Source of the DNA: Erysipelotrichia bacterium
GTDB taxonomy: Bacteria > Bacillota_I > Bacilli_A > Erysipelotrichales > Erysipelotrichaceae
NCBI GenBank assembly: GCA_030525245.1
Contig: JAUNFB010000008.1
Coordinates: 1-48,970 of the forward strand
Direction: 5' to 3'
Length of the DNA: 48,970 bases
Each line of letters opens with the position of its first letter. The stretch's first letter is position 1. The notes below the pieces were generated by a model. That model was not told the origin of the DNA, ran no database searches, and saw nothing but the letters and a program-made list of their open reading frames with translations. The position numbers and the translations under genes were made by a program. Positions 8,215 through 16,768 of this stretch are shown in pieces.

Positions 8215-9234
8215 ATGAAATTGTACAGTAACGAAATTGTATTCCGCGGTCATCCGGACAAAGTTTGTGACCAAATTTCCGATGCAATCTTAGACGCCTG
8301 CTTATCGCAAGATAAAAACAGTCGTTGTGGCATAGAAACTGTCGGCGGGAAAGGTAAAATATTTATCACAGGTGAAGTAACAACCAACGCAGTTATTGAT
8401 GTAGAAAAAATAGCCAAACAAGTGCTGCAAGATGTCGGCTATTCAGACAACTATGAAATTATCAATAATTTAGGTATGCAAAGTGCCGACATCGCTTTGG
8501 GAACCAATTCAACAGTCGGAGGTGCCGGAGATAACGGCATGATGTTCGGCTATGCTTGCGATGATAACAATCACTATTTGCCTAATGCCATGGTTATTCT
8601 GCAAAAGTTGTCTCAGCGCTATGATCAGCTGAGAAAAGAAGATCAGCGTTTTTTACCCGACGGAAAAGCACAAATTACCGGCTACTACGATCAAAATAAC
8701 AAACTGCAAAAAATCAAAACATTTACCATATGTTATCAGAACACTGAAAAGGATCGGATCCATACCGATCAAATAATCAGAGAAATCTGTCAGCAAATAT
8801 GTAAAGATTTTAATATGGAGATCGAAGAATTCTTAATTAATCCTACCGGTAAATTCCTTATCGGTGGTTTTGAAGGTGATGCCGGATTAACAGGCAGAAA
8901 AATCGTTGTCGATTCATATCAATCGTTTGCTCCGGTCGGAGGAGGAGCTTTTTCGGGAAAAGATCCCAGTAAAGTCGACCGCTCTGCTGCTTATAAAGCC
9001 AGAGAAATTGCTGTTGAGTATTTAAAAAAATACAACTTACACTATTGTCAAGTACAATTAAGTTATGCAATCGGTAAAGCAGAACCATTAGCCATATATA
9101 TTACTTCCGATAAAGGCGATATCGAACCGAATATCAACTTATATCAGCAATGCTCTGTAAATCAAATTATTAACGATTTAGATTTATTAAATAAGAACTA
9201 TCAAAGTACCGCTATGTTCGGTCATTTCCGTTAA
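8215..9234 (+). CDS. metK: S-adenosylmethionine synthetase, short form
   Basis: MetK makes S-adenosylmethionine from methionine and ATP. Conserved motifs are GHPDK (12-16, with catalytic His13), GGAGDNGMMFGYA (from about 102; most family members have Gln where this has Asn), and GGGAFSGKDPSKVDRSA (from about 242), which holds phosphate- and metal-binding residues. At 339 residues it is clearly shorter than the usual 380-400. It ends at AMFGHF, so the normal C-terminal tail after GHFG is absent and some loops are shorter. The sequence otherwise looks intact and functional. AAAGGAGAAAG precedes the ATG, and expression is under the SAM riboswitch just upstream. Confidence 0.93.
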   Translation: MKLYSNEIVFRGHPDKVCDQISDAILDACLSQDKNSRCGIETVGGKGKIFITGEVTTNAVIDVEKIAKQVLQDVGYSDNYEIINNLGMQSADIALGTNSTVGGAGDNGMMFGYACDDNNHYLPNAMVILQKLSQRYDQLRKEDQRFLPDGKAQITGYYDQNNKLQKIKTFTICYQNTEKDRIHTDQIIREICQQICKDFNMEIEEFLINPTGKFLIGGFEGDAGLTGRKIVVDSYQSFAPVGGGAFSGKDPSKVDRSAAYKAREIAVEYLKKYNLHYCQVQLSYAIGKAEPLAIYITSDKGDIEPNINLYQQCSVNQIINDLDLLNKNYQSTAMFGHFR

Positions 9235-9261
9235 AAAAGGAGTGAGCTTTTCACTCCTTTT
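9235..9261. terminator. bidirectional terminator between metK and the DUF554 gene
   Basis: AAAAGGAGTGA (9235-9245) pairs with TCACTCCTTTT (9251-9261) around a five-base loop. A-run and T-run flanks serve both convergent transcripts. Confidence 0.85.
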
Positions 9262-9274
9262 AATTATTATCAAT

Positions 9275-9949
9275 CTAAAAATGAAATATAACAGCCAATA
9301 GAGCAGCAACAAATATTGCCGGAACCATATTCATCGGCTTAAACTTGTTAAATCCGCACATATTTAAGCCAACCGCCAATAAAACAACTCCACCGACAGC
9401 CGATAATTGCCCAATCGCATATTCCGTTAAAAACGGAGCAATAAATGTTGCCATTAATGTCAACAATCCCTCGTAAACAACTACAAGTATCGAAGCAAAA
9501 TATACTCCTATGCCGTATTGAGCAGTAAATACAATTGCTGCAACACCATCGATTATACCTTTCATCAATAAAACAGAATAGTCCTGACTCAAGCCCTCGT
9601 TAAATGCTCCGACTATTGCCATAGAACCGACACAAAATAATAATGATGAATTGACAAAACCAAGCGCGATGGGATTTTTAGTTGAAAACTTCTGTTGAAG
9701 TTTATCACCTAATTTAACTATTTGCGCATCCAAATCTATAATCGCTCCGATTAAGGTTCCCCCAGCTAAAGAAATCAATAAGTTTAATGTAGAATTCATC
9801 TGCAGCATTGTAGATATGCCGATATAAATAACAGCCAATCCCATTGCTTGATACAATTGTTGACAAGTATTTTCTTTAAGATATTTACCGACAATTTGTC
9901 CGATTATTGCCCCGGCAATAATTAGTAAACCATTAAATATAGCACCCAT
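9275..9949 (-). CDS. DUF554 family membrane protein
   Basis: A 224-residue, very hydrophobic protein with about seven membrane segments, starting MGAIFNGLLIIAGAIIGQ and carrying the family-typical GGTLIGAIIDLD segment. It matches the DUF554 (YdfK-like) family, whose function is not established. AAGGAG stands seven bases before the ATG. Only 22 bases separate the start from the terminator of the arc operon (9972-9997). There is no room for an independent promoter unless it overlaps that terminator, so the gene may depend on read-through from the arc operon. Confidence 0.85.
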   Translation of the reverse strand: MGAIFNGLLIIAGAIIGQIVGKYLKENTCQQLYQAMGLAVIYIGISTMLQMNSTLNLLISLAGGTLIGAIIDLDAQIVKLGDKLQQKFSTKNPIALGFVNSSLLFCVGSMAIVGAFNEGLSQDYSVLLMKGIIDGVAAIVFTAQYGIGVYFASILVVVYEGLLTLMATFIAPFLTEYAIGQLSAVGGVVLLAVGLNMCGFNKFKPMNMVPAIFVAALLAVIFHF

Positions 9950-9971
9950 ATTTTATCTCCTTTAAATAGGC

Positions 9972-9997
9972 AAAAAAGACGGTAAACCGCCTTTTTT
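9972..9997 (-). terminator. terminator of the arc operon
   Basis: A-run, GaCGGT, two-base loop, ACCGcC, T-run: a short stem with one mismatch flanked by six A and six T. On the minus strand it lies 26 bases after the stop of the antiporter gene. Confidence 0.75.
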
Positions 9998-10023
9998 GGA
10001 CTTAGAGGATTTAAGTCTTATTT

Positions 10024-11418
10024 CTATAAAACCATCATTGCGATAGTAACAACAATCATATTAACGATTGCGATCGCAACAACCGGCTTAATAACGAATT
10101 TTAACCAAGTTGCATAGTCAACTTTAGCAATTGATAAGCCACCCATGATTGCTCCTGAAGTAGGAGTGAATAAGTTAACTAAACCATTACCTGCCGAGAA
10201 GATCATAATCATTGTTTCAACAGAGAAACCTAATTTAGCAGTGATACCACCCATGATCGGCATTGATAATGAAGCCAATCCTGAAGTAGAAGGTACTAAG
10301 AATGATAATGGCAAATATAACAAGTAAGCAACCGGTGCGTAAATACCAGCAGGAACACCCTCTAATGCTTCAGCACAAACAGTAACAATATAATCACCTA
10401 AACCTGTAGTTGACATTAATACTGTTGCACCTCTTGCTGTTGCGATAATCAATACAACCGGCATGATTCCGCCAACACCTGTTAAGAATGTATCAACAAA
10501 GTCTTTTTCAGAAATTCTACCAACGATACCGATAATGATAGCCATGATTAAGAACCAAGTAGTTCCTTCATCAAAATACCAAGCACCCAATGGATTACCC
10601 ATCAAGAAATCAGACCAACCTGCAAAGATTGTAACGCCTAAATCTTCCCATGGAATAAATCCGATAATCATGATAACAAATGTTAAACCGAATAATACCA
10701 ATACCAATGATTGATTAGCAGTCAATGTTGCGTCTTTATCAACTTCTTTATCGGTAAATTCTCTCTTCATTACTTCTTGTTCTTGTAAAGATAAAATTGT
10801 TGAACCTTTATCAGCCTTAACTTTCTTAGCATAACGCAATACAAAGAATAATGCTACTGCATAAGAAGTTAACCATAAGATCAAACCTAAAACATCGATA
10901 ATAGCAGTGTTTGTAGAAATATTAACATCATTTAATGCTGAAATAGCAGCACCTGTACAGAACGGGTTAATTGTAGAACCCAATACACCGACACCGGCAC
11001 CTAATGCGATTGTAGCAGCACCAACAAGTGTATCAAATCCGGCAGCAACCATTGTTGTAGCCATTAACAAATAGAATGGAACAGTTTCTTCGCACATACC
11101 GTAAGTAGTTCCGCCGATAGAGAAGATAAACATAATTACAGCAATCATGATTTCTTCTTTACCATGAAGTTTTCTTACTAATGTTGCTACACCGTTGTCC
11201 AAAGCTCCGGTCTTCTTAACAATTTCCAAGAAACCGCCGAGTACAATAACGAATGCACAAACATCTTTAGCATCATAGAAACCGAATGCCGGTGATAAAA
11301 GAATATCCGGCAAAGTTGCACTGGTAACATCCGGAATAATCCAAGATAATACAGCCAATGCAAGAATAATGATCAATAAGATCGTGAATGAAGATAACAT
11401 CTTCCTTTCTTTTTTCAT
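10024..11418 (-). CDS. YfcC-family transporter, probable arginine/ornithine antiporter (ArcD role)
   Basis: A 464-residue integral membrane protein with about 11-12 hydrophobic segments and glycine-rich re-entrant motifs (GGTTYGMCEE, NPFCTGAAIS, PSTSGLASLSMP, TPTSGAIMGGLS) typical of the YfcC / DcuC-like basic-amino-acid carriers. It is the last gene after arcA, arcB and arcC. In this position YfcC-type proteins usually exchange extracellular arginine for intracellular ornithine, replacing the unrelated ArcD of other species. The exchange role is inferred from context. A 79-base gap with an inverted repeat separates it from arcC. Confidence 0.82.
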   Translation of the reverse strand: MKKERKMLSSFTILLIIILALAVLSWIIPDVTSATLPDILLSPAFGFYDAKDVCAFVIVLGGFLEIVKKTGALDNGVATLVRKLHGKEEIMIAVIMFIFSIGGTTYGMCEETVPFYLLMATTMVAAGFDTLVGAATIALGAGVGVLGSTINPFCTGAAISALNDVNISTNTAIIDVLGLILWLTSYAVALFFVLRYAKKVKADKGSTILSLQEQEVMKREFTDKEVDKDATLTANQSLVLVLFGLTFVIMIIGFIPWEDLGVTIFAGWSDFLMGNPLGAWYFDEGTTWFLIMAIIIGIVGRISEKDFVDTFLTGVGGIMPVVLIIATARGATVLMSTTGLGDYIVTVCAEALEGVPAGIYAPVAYLLYLPLSFLVPSTSGLASLSMPIMGGITAKLGFSVETMIMIFSAGNGLVNLFTPTSGAIMGGLSIAKVDYATWLKFVIKPVVAIAIVNMIVVTIAMMVL

Positions 11419-11450
11419 ATTACACCTCTCATTATAAATTTTTATGAGAA

Positions 11451-11489
11451 AGTTTCTCTCTAATAATCCTCACACTTAAGAGAGAAACT
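11451..11489 (-). other. intercistronic hairpin between arcC and the antiporter gene
   Basis: Ten-base perfect arms AGTTTCTCTC and GAGAGAAACT enclose a 19-base loop. There is no strong T-run after it on the minus strand, so it looks like an mRNA-processing, stabilising or attenuating hairpin that could set different levels of arcABC and the transporter. Confidence 0.55.
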
Positions 11490-11497
11490 AATCATCA

Positions 11498-12433
11498 CTA
11501 TTTATGAATAATTGTACCGGTCTTGCCTTGTAATGCTTCTTTGGCTTTTTCCAAAGAAGTAATCAAAGCTTGACTGTTTTCACTGTTATTCACATATTCC
11601 AAGCAAGCTTGCACTTTCGGTAACATACTACCCGGTGCAAAATGCCCTTCATTGATATATTGTTGCGCTTCTTGTACGCTCATTTCATTTAACTCTTTTT
11701 GATCAGGTTTATTGAAATTGATGCATACTTTTTCAACAGCCGTCAAGATAACCAACATATCAGCTTTTAAGTCCAAAGCCAATTTAGAAGAAGCTCTGTC
11801 CTTATCGATTACTGCAGCTACGCCACTGTACCAGCCGTCTTCCTTTACAACCGGAATGCCGCCACCGCCTACTGTAATTACTACAGTGTTGTTGTTTACT
11901 AATTTTTCGACAACATTTAATTCCACAATCTCTGTCGGAATAGGAGAAGGTACAACTCTTCTGTACCCTCTGCCGGCATCTTCAACAAAGGTATAACCAT
12001 TTTCTTTCGCAATCTCTTCTGCCTGTTCTTTATTGTAGAATGATCCGATCGGCTTGGTTGGCTTTTGGAAAGCCGGATCGTTTTTATCTACAACTACCTG
12101 AGTGACAACAGTAGCGCAATCTTTATCAATTCCTCTGTTTTTTAATTCACGTTGAATTGATTGTTGCAAATGATAACCGATATATCCTTGTGTCATTGCC
12201 CCACATTCCGGGAAAGGCATTGCCGGAGTTTTTCCACCGTTATTAGCAGAATACTCGAATGCTAAATTAACCATTCCGACTTGCGGACCATTGCCGTGAC
12301 CGACAACCACATCATAACCTTCTTCAACTAAATCAACGATTGTTGATGCAGTTTTTTTAACAAGTTCCAATTGTTGCTGAGGAGTGTTGCCTAAAGCATT
12401 TCCTCCCAATGCAATTACTAATCTCTTTGTCAT
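11498..12433 (-). CDS. arcC: carbamate kinase
   Basis: ArcC transfers the phosphate of carbamoyl phosphate to ADP, giving ATP, CO2 and ammonia; it is the energy-yielding step of the arginine deiminase pathway. The 311-residue protein has normal length. It shows the amino-acid-kinase start VIALGGNALG, GHGNGPQVG near residue 45, the carbamate-kinase segment RGYRRVVPSPIP, VGGGGIPV, the lysine/aspartate site VIDKDRASSKLA and FAPGSMLPKV near the C-terminus. The gene follows arcB by only seven bases. Confidence 0.95.
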   Translation of the reverse strand: MTKRLVIALGGNALGNTPQQQLELVKKTASTIVDLVEEGYDVVVGHGNGPQVGMVNLAFEYSANNGGKTPAMPFPECGAMTQGYIGYHLQQSIQRELKNRGIDKDCATVVTQVVVDKNDPAFQKPTKPIGSFYNKEQAEEIAKENGYTFVEDAGRGYRRVVPSPIPTEIVELNVVEKLVNNNTVVITVGGGGIPVVKEDGWYSGVAAVIDKDRASSKLALDLKADMLVILTAVEKVCINFNKPDQKELNEMSVQEAQQYINEGHFAPGSMLPKVQACLEYVNNSENSQALITSLEKAKEALQGKTGTIIHK

Positions 12434-12440
12434 ATATTTA

Positions 12441-13433
12441 CTATTTCAATGTAGCATACATTACAGCTTTGATTGTATGCATTCTGTTTTCAGCTTCATC
12501 AAATACTTTTGATTGTCTTGATTCGAATACTTCATCGGCAACTTCCATTTCTGTTACGCCAAATTTCTTCGCAATATCAGCACCGATTGTAGTGTTTGTA
12601 TCATGGAATGAAGGTAAGCAATGTAAGAAGATAGCATTTTCTTTAGCATTAGCCATAACTTCTTTAGTTACACGATAAGGTTGTAATAATTCGATTCTCT
12701 TTGCCCAAATATCATCTGGTTCGCCCATTGATACCCAAATATCTGTATAGATAACATCAGCATCTTTAGTTCCTTCATGAACATCTTCGGTCAATGTAAT
12801 AGTACAGCCGTTTTCCTTAGCAATTTCACGACATTGTTCAACCAATTCAGCATGAGGCATTTGTTCCTTAGGTCCGCATGCAACGAAATTCATTCCCATC
12901 TTAGCACATATAACCATTAATGAATCGCCGACATTGTTTCCTGCATCACCCATGAAGACAACTTTTAAGCCTTTAAGATGACCGAAATTTTCTTCGATTG
13001 TCAGAGCATCAGCCAACATTTGTGTCGGATGGAATTCTGTAGTCAAACCGTTCCATACCGGTACGCCTGCTTTAGCCGCAATTTCTTCAACGATTGATTG
13101 AGCGAATCCACGATATTCAATACCGTCATACATTCTGCCCAATACTCTTGCTGTATCTTCAATAGATTCCTTTTTACCCATTTGACTTGATCCCGGATCA
13201 AGATAAGTAACACCCATACCTAAATCCATACCGGCAACTTCAAATGAACAACGAGTTCTGGTAGAAGTCTTTTCAAACAATAAGACAATGTTCTTACCTT
13301 CCAAATAACGGTGTGGAGTATGAGTAAGTTTTAATCTCTTAAATTCTTTTGATAAGTCAAGCAAATAACGAATTTCTTCAGTAGTAAAATCGAGTAATTT
13401 TAGAAAACTTCTTCCTTGTAAATTTTTTGGCAT
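12441..13433 (-). CDS. arcB: ornithine carbamoyltransferase, catabolic
   Basis: A 330-residue cytoplasmic transferase, used here to split citrulline with phosphate into ornithine and carbamoyl phosphate. It carries the carbamoyl-phosphate motif STRTR (57-61), the HPTQMLAD motif near residue 140, [13 protein letters not shown], the ornithine-loop sequence SMGEPDD and the catalytic HCLPSFHD near residue 270. It lies between arcA and arcC, with 35 bases after arcA. The operon position, not the sequence alone, supports the catabolic direction. Confidence 0.95.
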   Translation of the reverse strand: MPKNLQGRSFLKLLDFTTEEIRYLLDLSKEFKRLKLTHTPHRYLEGKNIVLLFEKTSTRTRCSFEVAGMDLGMGVTYLDPGSSQMGKKESIEDTARVLGRMYDGIEYRGFAQSIVEEIAAKAGVPVWNGLTTEFHPTQMLADALTIEENFGHLKGLKVVFMGDAGNNVGDSLMVICAKMGMNFVACGPKEQMPHAELVEQCREIAKENGCTITLTEDVHEGTKDADVIYTDIWVSMGEPDDIWAKRIELLQPYRVTKEVMANAKENAIFLHCLPSFHDTNTTIGADIAKKFGVTEMEVADEVFESRQSKVFDEAENRMHTIKAVMYATLK

Positions 13434-13468
13434 TTTTTTGTTTCTCCTTCTTTTTTATGTTTAACTAA

Positions 13469-14695
13469 TTAGTCTTCTCTGATAAGCGGCATACTCATGC
13501 ATCTCGGACCGCCGCGTCCTCTTGACAATTCGCAACTCGGCATTTCCAATACTTTTAAGCCATGCTGTCTTAAGACTTCATTAGTAACATCGTTTCTTTC
13601 ATAAACAACAATGACACCCGGAGCAATACATAATGTATTAGAACCGTCATTCCATTGTTCTCTGGCAGCTGCAATCATATCGCCACCGCCGCAAGGGATT
13701 AAATCAACATGATCTAAGCCTAATGCTTTTTCCAAAATGTGTTCCAATGTATCATTAATTTCTTCGATATCCACATTTCCGTCTTTACCAGGAGTTAATT
13801 TAAACACTTGTAATGTACCCAAAATTGCCGGATGATAAGTAAATTTATCAACATCAATTTGAGTAAAGACAGTATCCAAGTGCATAAATGCTCTTGATTT
13901 AGGAATATGGAATGCATAAATAGTTCTGATCTTCGAATTTTCATCGGCAAATACCTTTTTAGCAACTTTTTCAATCGCATCAGGATTGGTTCTTTGAGAG
14001 ATACCGATAGCCAATGTTGTTTCATTTAAATTCAAGACATCTCCGCCTTCGATATGGTCAACATCATAACGATCATAATATTGCGGTACATCTTTGAAAT
14101 CAGGATGATAATTGAAAATATATTCATCATAAATAGTTTCGCGACATCTTGTTTTTGAATACATCTTATGTAACAAAACACCATCACCTACAGAAGCAAA
14201 CGGATCTCTTTGGAAATATAAGTTAGGAAGCGGAGCAAGCAGCATTACTTCTTCATAGTCTTCAACTCTGTCAATCAAAGTTGTAGCTTCCGATTTAGGC
14301 AATTCAGTCAAGCGCATACCTTCCATAGTTTTCAATACCAAATCATAGTTGTCCGGATATTTCTCATTTAAATAATCAATTATAAGCTTAGTATATTTCT
14401 TACCGGTAATGTTGCCTTCTTTTAAGAATTGTCTTAAAAATTTATCTCTTAATGCCGGATCTTGATCCAATACTTCAGCCATTAATTTTTCCAAATAAAC
14501 AACTTCTACACCGTTATCTTTCAAAATCTTTGCGAATGCATCATGCTCTTGCTGAGCAATTTTTAAAAACGGAATATCATCAAACAATAATTCCTCAAGA
14601 GTATCCGGTGTCAAATTCAATAATTCTTTACCCGGTCTGTGCAATAAAACCTTTTTCAACGGTTTAATTTCACTTGTAACATGGATTCCTTTCAT
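13469..14695 (-). CDS. arcA: arginine deiminase
   Basis: ArcA hydrolyses arginine to citrulline and ammonia. The 408-residue protein is of normal length. It has FQRDPFAS, the substrate-binding HIEGGDVL, FMHLDTVFT with the catalytic His/Asp pair, and the nucleophile Cys399 in the C-terminal GGPRCMSMPL. It is the first gene of the arc operon, with GAGAGG about ten bases before the ATG. The operon gives ATP and ammonia from arginine and also protects against acid. Transcription appears to be under CcpA control (14790-14803). Confidence 0.96.
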   Translation of the reverse strand: MKGIHVTSEIKPLKKVLLHRPGKELLNLTPDTLEELLFDDIPFLKIAQQEHDAFAKILKDNGVEVVYLEKLMAEVLDQDPALRDKFLRQFLKEGNITGKKYTKLIIDYLNEKYPDNYDLVLKTMEGMRLTELPKSEATTLIDRVEDYEEVMLLAPLPNLYFQRDPFASVGDGVLLHKMYSKTRCRETIYDEYIFNYHPDFKDVPQYYDRYDVDHIEGGDVLNLNETTLAIGISQRTNPDAIEKVAKKVFADENSKIRTIYAFHIPKSRAFMHLDTVFTQIDVDKFTYHPAILGTLQVFKLTPGKDGNVDIEEINDTLEHILEKALGLDHVDLIPCGGGDMIAAAREQWNDGSNTLCIAPGVIVVYERNDVTNEVLRQHGLKVLEMPSCELSRGRGGPRCMSMPLIRED

Positions 14696-14789
14696 CTATA
14701 TAACCTCTCTTTATTTAGCGTTAGTGATTCAGTGAGCTTAAGTACATTCATTAAAAAGCAATTAACATAATTATTCCCTACTTTTTTGT

Positions 14790-14803
14790 TCTAAGCGCTT
14801 TCT
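14790..14803 (-). promoter_or_regulatory. cre (CcpA-binding) site of the arc operon
   Basis: On the minus strand AGAAAGCGCTTAGA agrees with the cre consensus TGWAARCGYTWNCW at 12 of 14 positions. It covers the expected transcription start of the arc promoter, a repressing position, so carbon-catabolite repression of arginine fermentation is likely. Confidence 0.65.
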
Positions 14804-14811
14804 ATGGTGTT

Positions 14812-14839
14812 ATTATAACTTGTATTACTCATTCAAAAA
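14812..14839 (-). promoter_or_regulatory. arc operon promoter with possible ArgR box
   Basis: TATAAT (14812-14817 on the minus strand) with a weak -35 TTTTTG at 14834-14839, 16 bases apart. The spacer holds an imperfect palindrome, TTGAATGAGTAATACAA, that resembles ARG boxes. An ArgR/AhrC-type regulator may act here, but the match is only approximate. Confidence 0.5.
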
Positions 14840-14949
14840 GGACATATGAGTTTTATTTTGTGGTATAATCAGCATTTGTAAGCGATTATATTATTTTTTT
14901 CACAATTATAGGTCATCATTAAATCACACATACTTAATTTTATCAAAAT

Positions 14950-14978
14950 AAAAAACGATGATCTAAATAAAATCACCG
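14950..14978 (-). terminator. terminator of the RHS-immunity cluster
   Basis: On the minus strand CGGTGAT and ATCATCG pair (one G-T) around a nine-base loop and are followed by TTTTTTATTTT. It lies 11 bases after the stop of the last paralog. The rest of 14696-14988 holds the arc promoter region and no gene that I can support. Confidence 0.75.
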
Positions 14979-14988
14979 AATAATATTC

Positions 14989-15460
14989 TTATAAATTTCC
15001 TTTCCTTTTCTCAATTAAATAAGTACTGCAAATGATAACAGTATTTATTAACGCCGCTACAAACATATATTTAAAAAATCCCTTCAAATAACTGTTCGGC
15101 TCAAATTTATTAAAGATTAATATCATCACAAATGACACAATCATCATTATCGGAAAAACAGCTAATATTTCCTTTGCCGATTTTCTGTTTTTCTCCGCGT
15201 CATCGCTTATCAGAAATCGGAAAAACAGCTAATATTTCCTTTGCCGATTTTCTGTTTTTCTCCGCGTCATCGCTTATCAGAAAATTGTTAACTTCTTCAT
15301 TTTTTGAGACAATTTTGCGAATTGCCACGACAATTTGAGTAATTCCGACAATAAGTAAAGAATGTGCCGCATGCTCCCGCGCAAAATCAATTGAATATAT
15401 GCCGAAAAACGCAAAAAGCAATCCACAGCAGATATCAATATTTCTATAAAATCTTTTCAT
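14989..15460 (-). pseudogene. fourth small membrane paralog (immunity-like), frameshifted by a 67-bp duplication
   Basis: The gene starts at MKRFYRNIDIC (ATG 15460, with GGAGAGGAG upstream). As it stands it is translated for 86 residues to a TGA at 15200-15202, ending FPISDKR. If one copy of the 67-bp repeat is removed, the frame continues from AVFPI into MMIVSFVMILIFNKF and ends TYLIEKRKGN, the same C-terminal signature as the other three paralogs. The intact protein would have about 134 residues with four membrane segments, and the duplication truncates it after two. Loss of one repeat copy would restore it exactly. It is the last gene of the array behind the RHS gene. Confidence 0.8.
15149..15282. 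repeat. perfect tandem duplication, two 67-bp copies
   Basis: Copies 15149-15215 and 15216-15282 are identical in the printed sequence. Because 67 is not a multiple of three, the second copy shifts the reading frame of the immunity-like gene that contains it. Confidence 0.95.
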
Positions 15461-15477
15461 CAACAGTTCTCCTCTCC

Positions 15478-15894
15478 TTACATATTTCCTTTTACTTTTT
15501 CGATAAAATAAGTAATATAAACAACTAAAAAATTTATTATTTCCACATACAATAGAAATGTACATATTCCGAACATGTATAATCTAGTATACCTATAAAC
15601 AGTTAAGTATGAAAAAATGTAAAAAGGAGGAAATATCAGAGTCAATACTTTAAGCATTCGAAAATTTCCGTCATTCCAATCAATCTTAGGATCTCTCAGC
15701 ATTCTTTTTTAAAAAAACAACAAAGATAAACCGCTGAATATCGTCATTACACCAATACAAGTAAGTGTCACCGGTTCACTGACAGATATGCCGTATTTTA
15801 CTTGAACAATTTTTATATATAACAAGATCCAAAGCCCTAATGCCGTTAAAGATACACCGGTATACGCCAAAGAATTCCTAAAAAATTTTTTCAT
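15478..15894 (-). pseudogene. third small membrane paralog (immunity-like), in-frame stop
   Basis: The N-terminal half begins MKKFFRNSLAYTGVSLTALG (ATG 15894) and stops at TAA 15709-15711 inside a T7A6 tract. The same frame continues directly after the stop with KRMLRDPKIDW and ends TYFIEKVKGNM at 15478. Together the two halves make one protein of about 138 residues with the family layout: two N-terminal membrane helices, a short charged cytoplasmic part, two C-terminal helices and the TYFIEK..GN tail. It is therefore one gene broken by a single nonsense change or a sequencing slip in the homopolymer, not two genes. Confidence 0.75.
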
Positions 15895-15916
15895 AAATAA
15901 CATTCCCCCAATAGAA

Positions 15917-16321
15917 TCATATGTTCCCCTTCTTTTTCTCAATAAAATATGTAATGCCCGTTAAGACTGTACTGATCATTGCCCAAATACAAAAACGCAA
16001 ACAAATTCCATACCCAATGGAATTACTGTCATCTTTACCAATCACTAAAGCTACAAGCAAAATAATTGCGAGCACAGGAAAATGTATTGAACCTATTAAA
16101 TTCATCTTAAACCATTCTTTACGACTCCAATCACTTTTAAGCCTATCAATAAATATAAGACTGCCTAATACCACCAGCGTTCCACAAAATATACATACCA
16201 TACCGGAAGAATCTTTATATGAAATATTATACATCACCTTATCCATCCACATAACGCATATACCATAAACAATAACAAATGAACCCATGCACACACAAAT
16301 GCTTTTAAATATTTTTTTCAT
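15917..16321 (-). CDS. small membrane protein, putative immunity paralog 2
   Basis: An intact 134-residue protein. Two hydrophobic helices (about 5-27 and 40-58) are followed by a charged stretch DRLKSDWSRKEWFK, two more helices and the tail TGITYFIEKKKGNI. The layout and tail are shared with the genes on either side, though the rest of the sequence differs strongly, as in families that adapt to different toxin variants. It begins ten bases after the stop of paralog 1. No named family was recognised. Confidence 0.75.
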   Translation of the reverse strand: MKKIFKSICVCMGSFVIVYGICVMWMDKVMYNISYKDSSGMVCIFCGTLVVLGSLIFIDRLKSDWSRKEWFKMNLIGSIHFPVLAIILLVALVIGKDDSNSIGYGICLRFCIWAMISTVLTGITYFIEKKKGNI

Positions 16322-16331
16322 GTTTAATACC

Positions 16332-16766
16332 TCAAAAATTTATATTTCCCCTTTTTTTCTCAATAAAATATGTAATATATACAATTATCGCTCCGATTAT
16401 GGAAGCAGGAATTAAGCGTTGGCACCACAATCCGGCAATAAGATACCATTTCTTCATTTTGCACAAAAACATCTGCAATACAAAAGATATTATTGCTGTT
16501 GCCGGAAAAAATATTAACCCTTCAACTATTTCTCTTTTGTTATCCTTCTCATCTTCTTTCTGATCATTTTTTTTCTCTTTCTTCACCAAGAAATAAATAG
16601 CCATTATTATATGAAACATGCCGAATGAAAATATTGAACCGAATTCACTATAATTATTATTACCTAAAATATTATATATTACTGCCCCAACCTTCAACCA
16701 AAAAATACCCGTAGTTGCAAAAACAACTACCAATCCAATATCCACACTTCTATTAAATCTCTGCAT
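16332..16766 (-). CDS. small membrane protein directly behind the RHS gene, best candidate for cognate immunity
   Basis: A 144-residue protein with four predicted membrane helices, a very charged middle (KKEKKNDQKEDEKDNKRE, about residues 63-80) and the tail YITYFIEKKRGNINF. The ATG at 16766 lies three bases after the TGA of the RHS gene, and its GGAGG ribosome site is formed by the last codons of that gene, so the two are translationally coupled. That is the usual arrangement for a polymorphic toxin and its immunity protein. A membrane immunity protein would suit a toxin tip that is itself hydrophobic. The immunity role is inferred. Confidence 0.75.
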   Translation of the reverse strand: MQRFNRSVDIGLVVVFATTGIFWLKVGAVIYNILGNNNYSEFGSIFSFGMFHIIMAIYFLVKKEKKNDQKEDEKDNKREIVEGLIFFPATAIISFVLQMFLCKMKKWYLIAGLWCQRLIPASIIGAIIVYITYFIEKKRGNINF

Positions 16767-16768
16767 AA

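Noticed and set aside
14859..14875. Plus-strand TATAAT as a promoter for a plus-strand gene
   Set aside because: No gene or structured RNA follows it on the plus strand; the downstream DNA is the 3' end of minus-strand genes.
15478..15942. Two separate small genes of 74 and 77 codons
   Set aside because: They lie in the same frame, and joined they match the length, layout and C-terminal signature of the intact paralogs, so one broken gene is the better reading.
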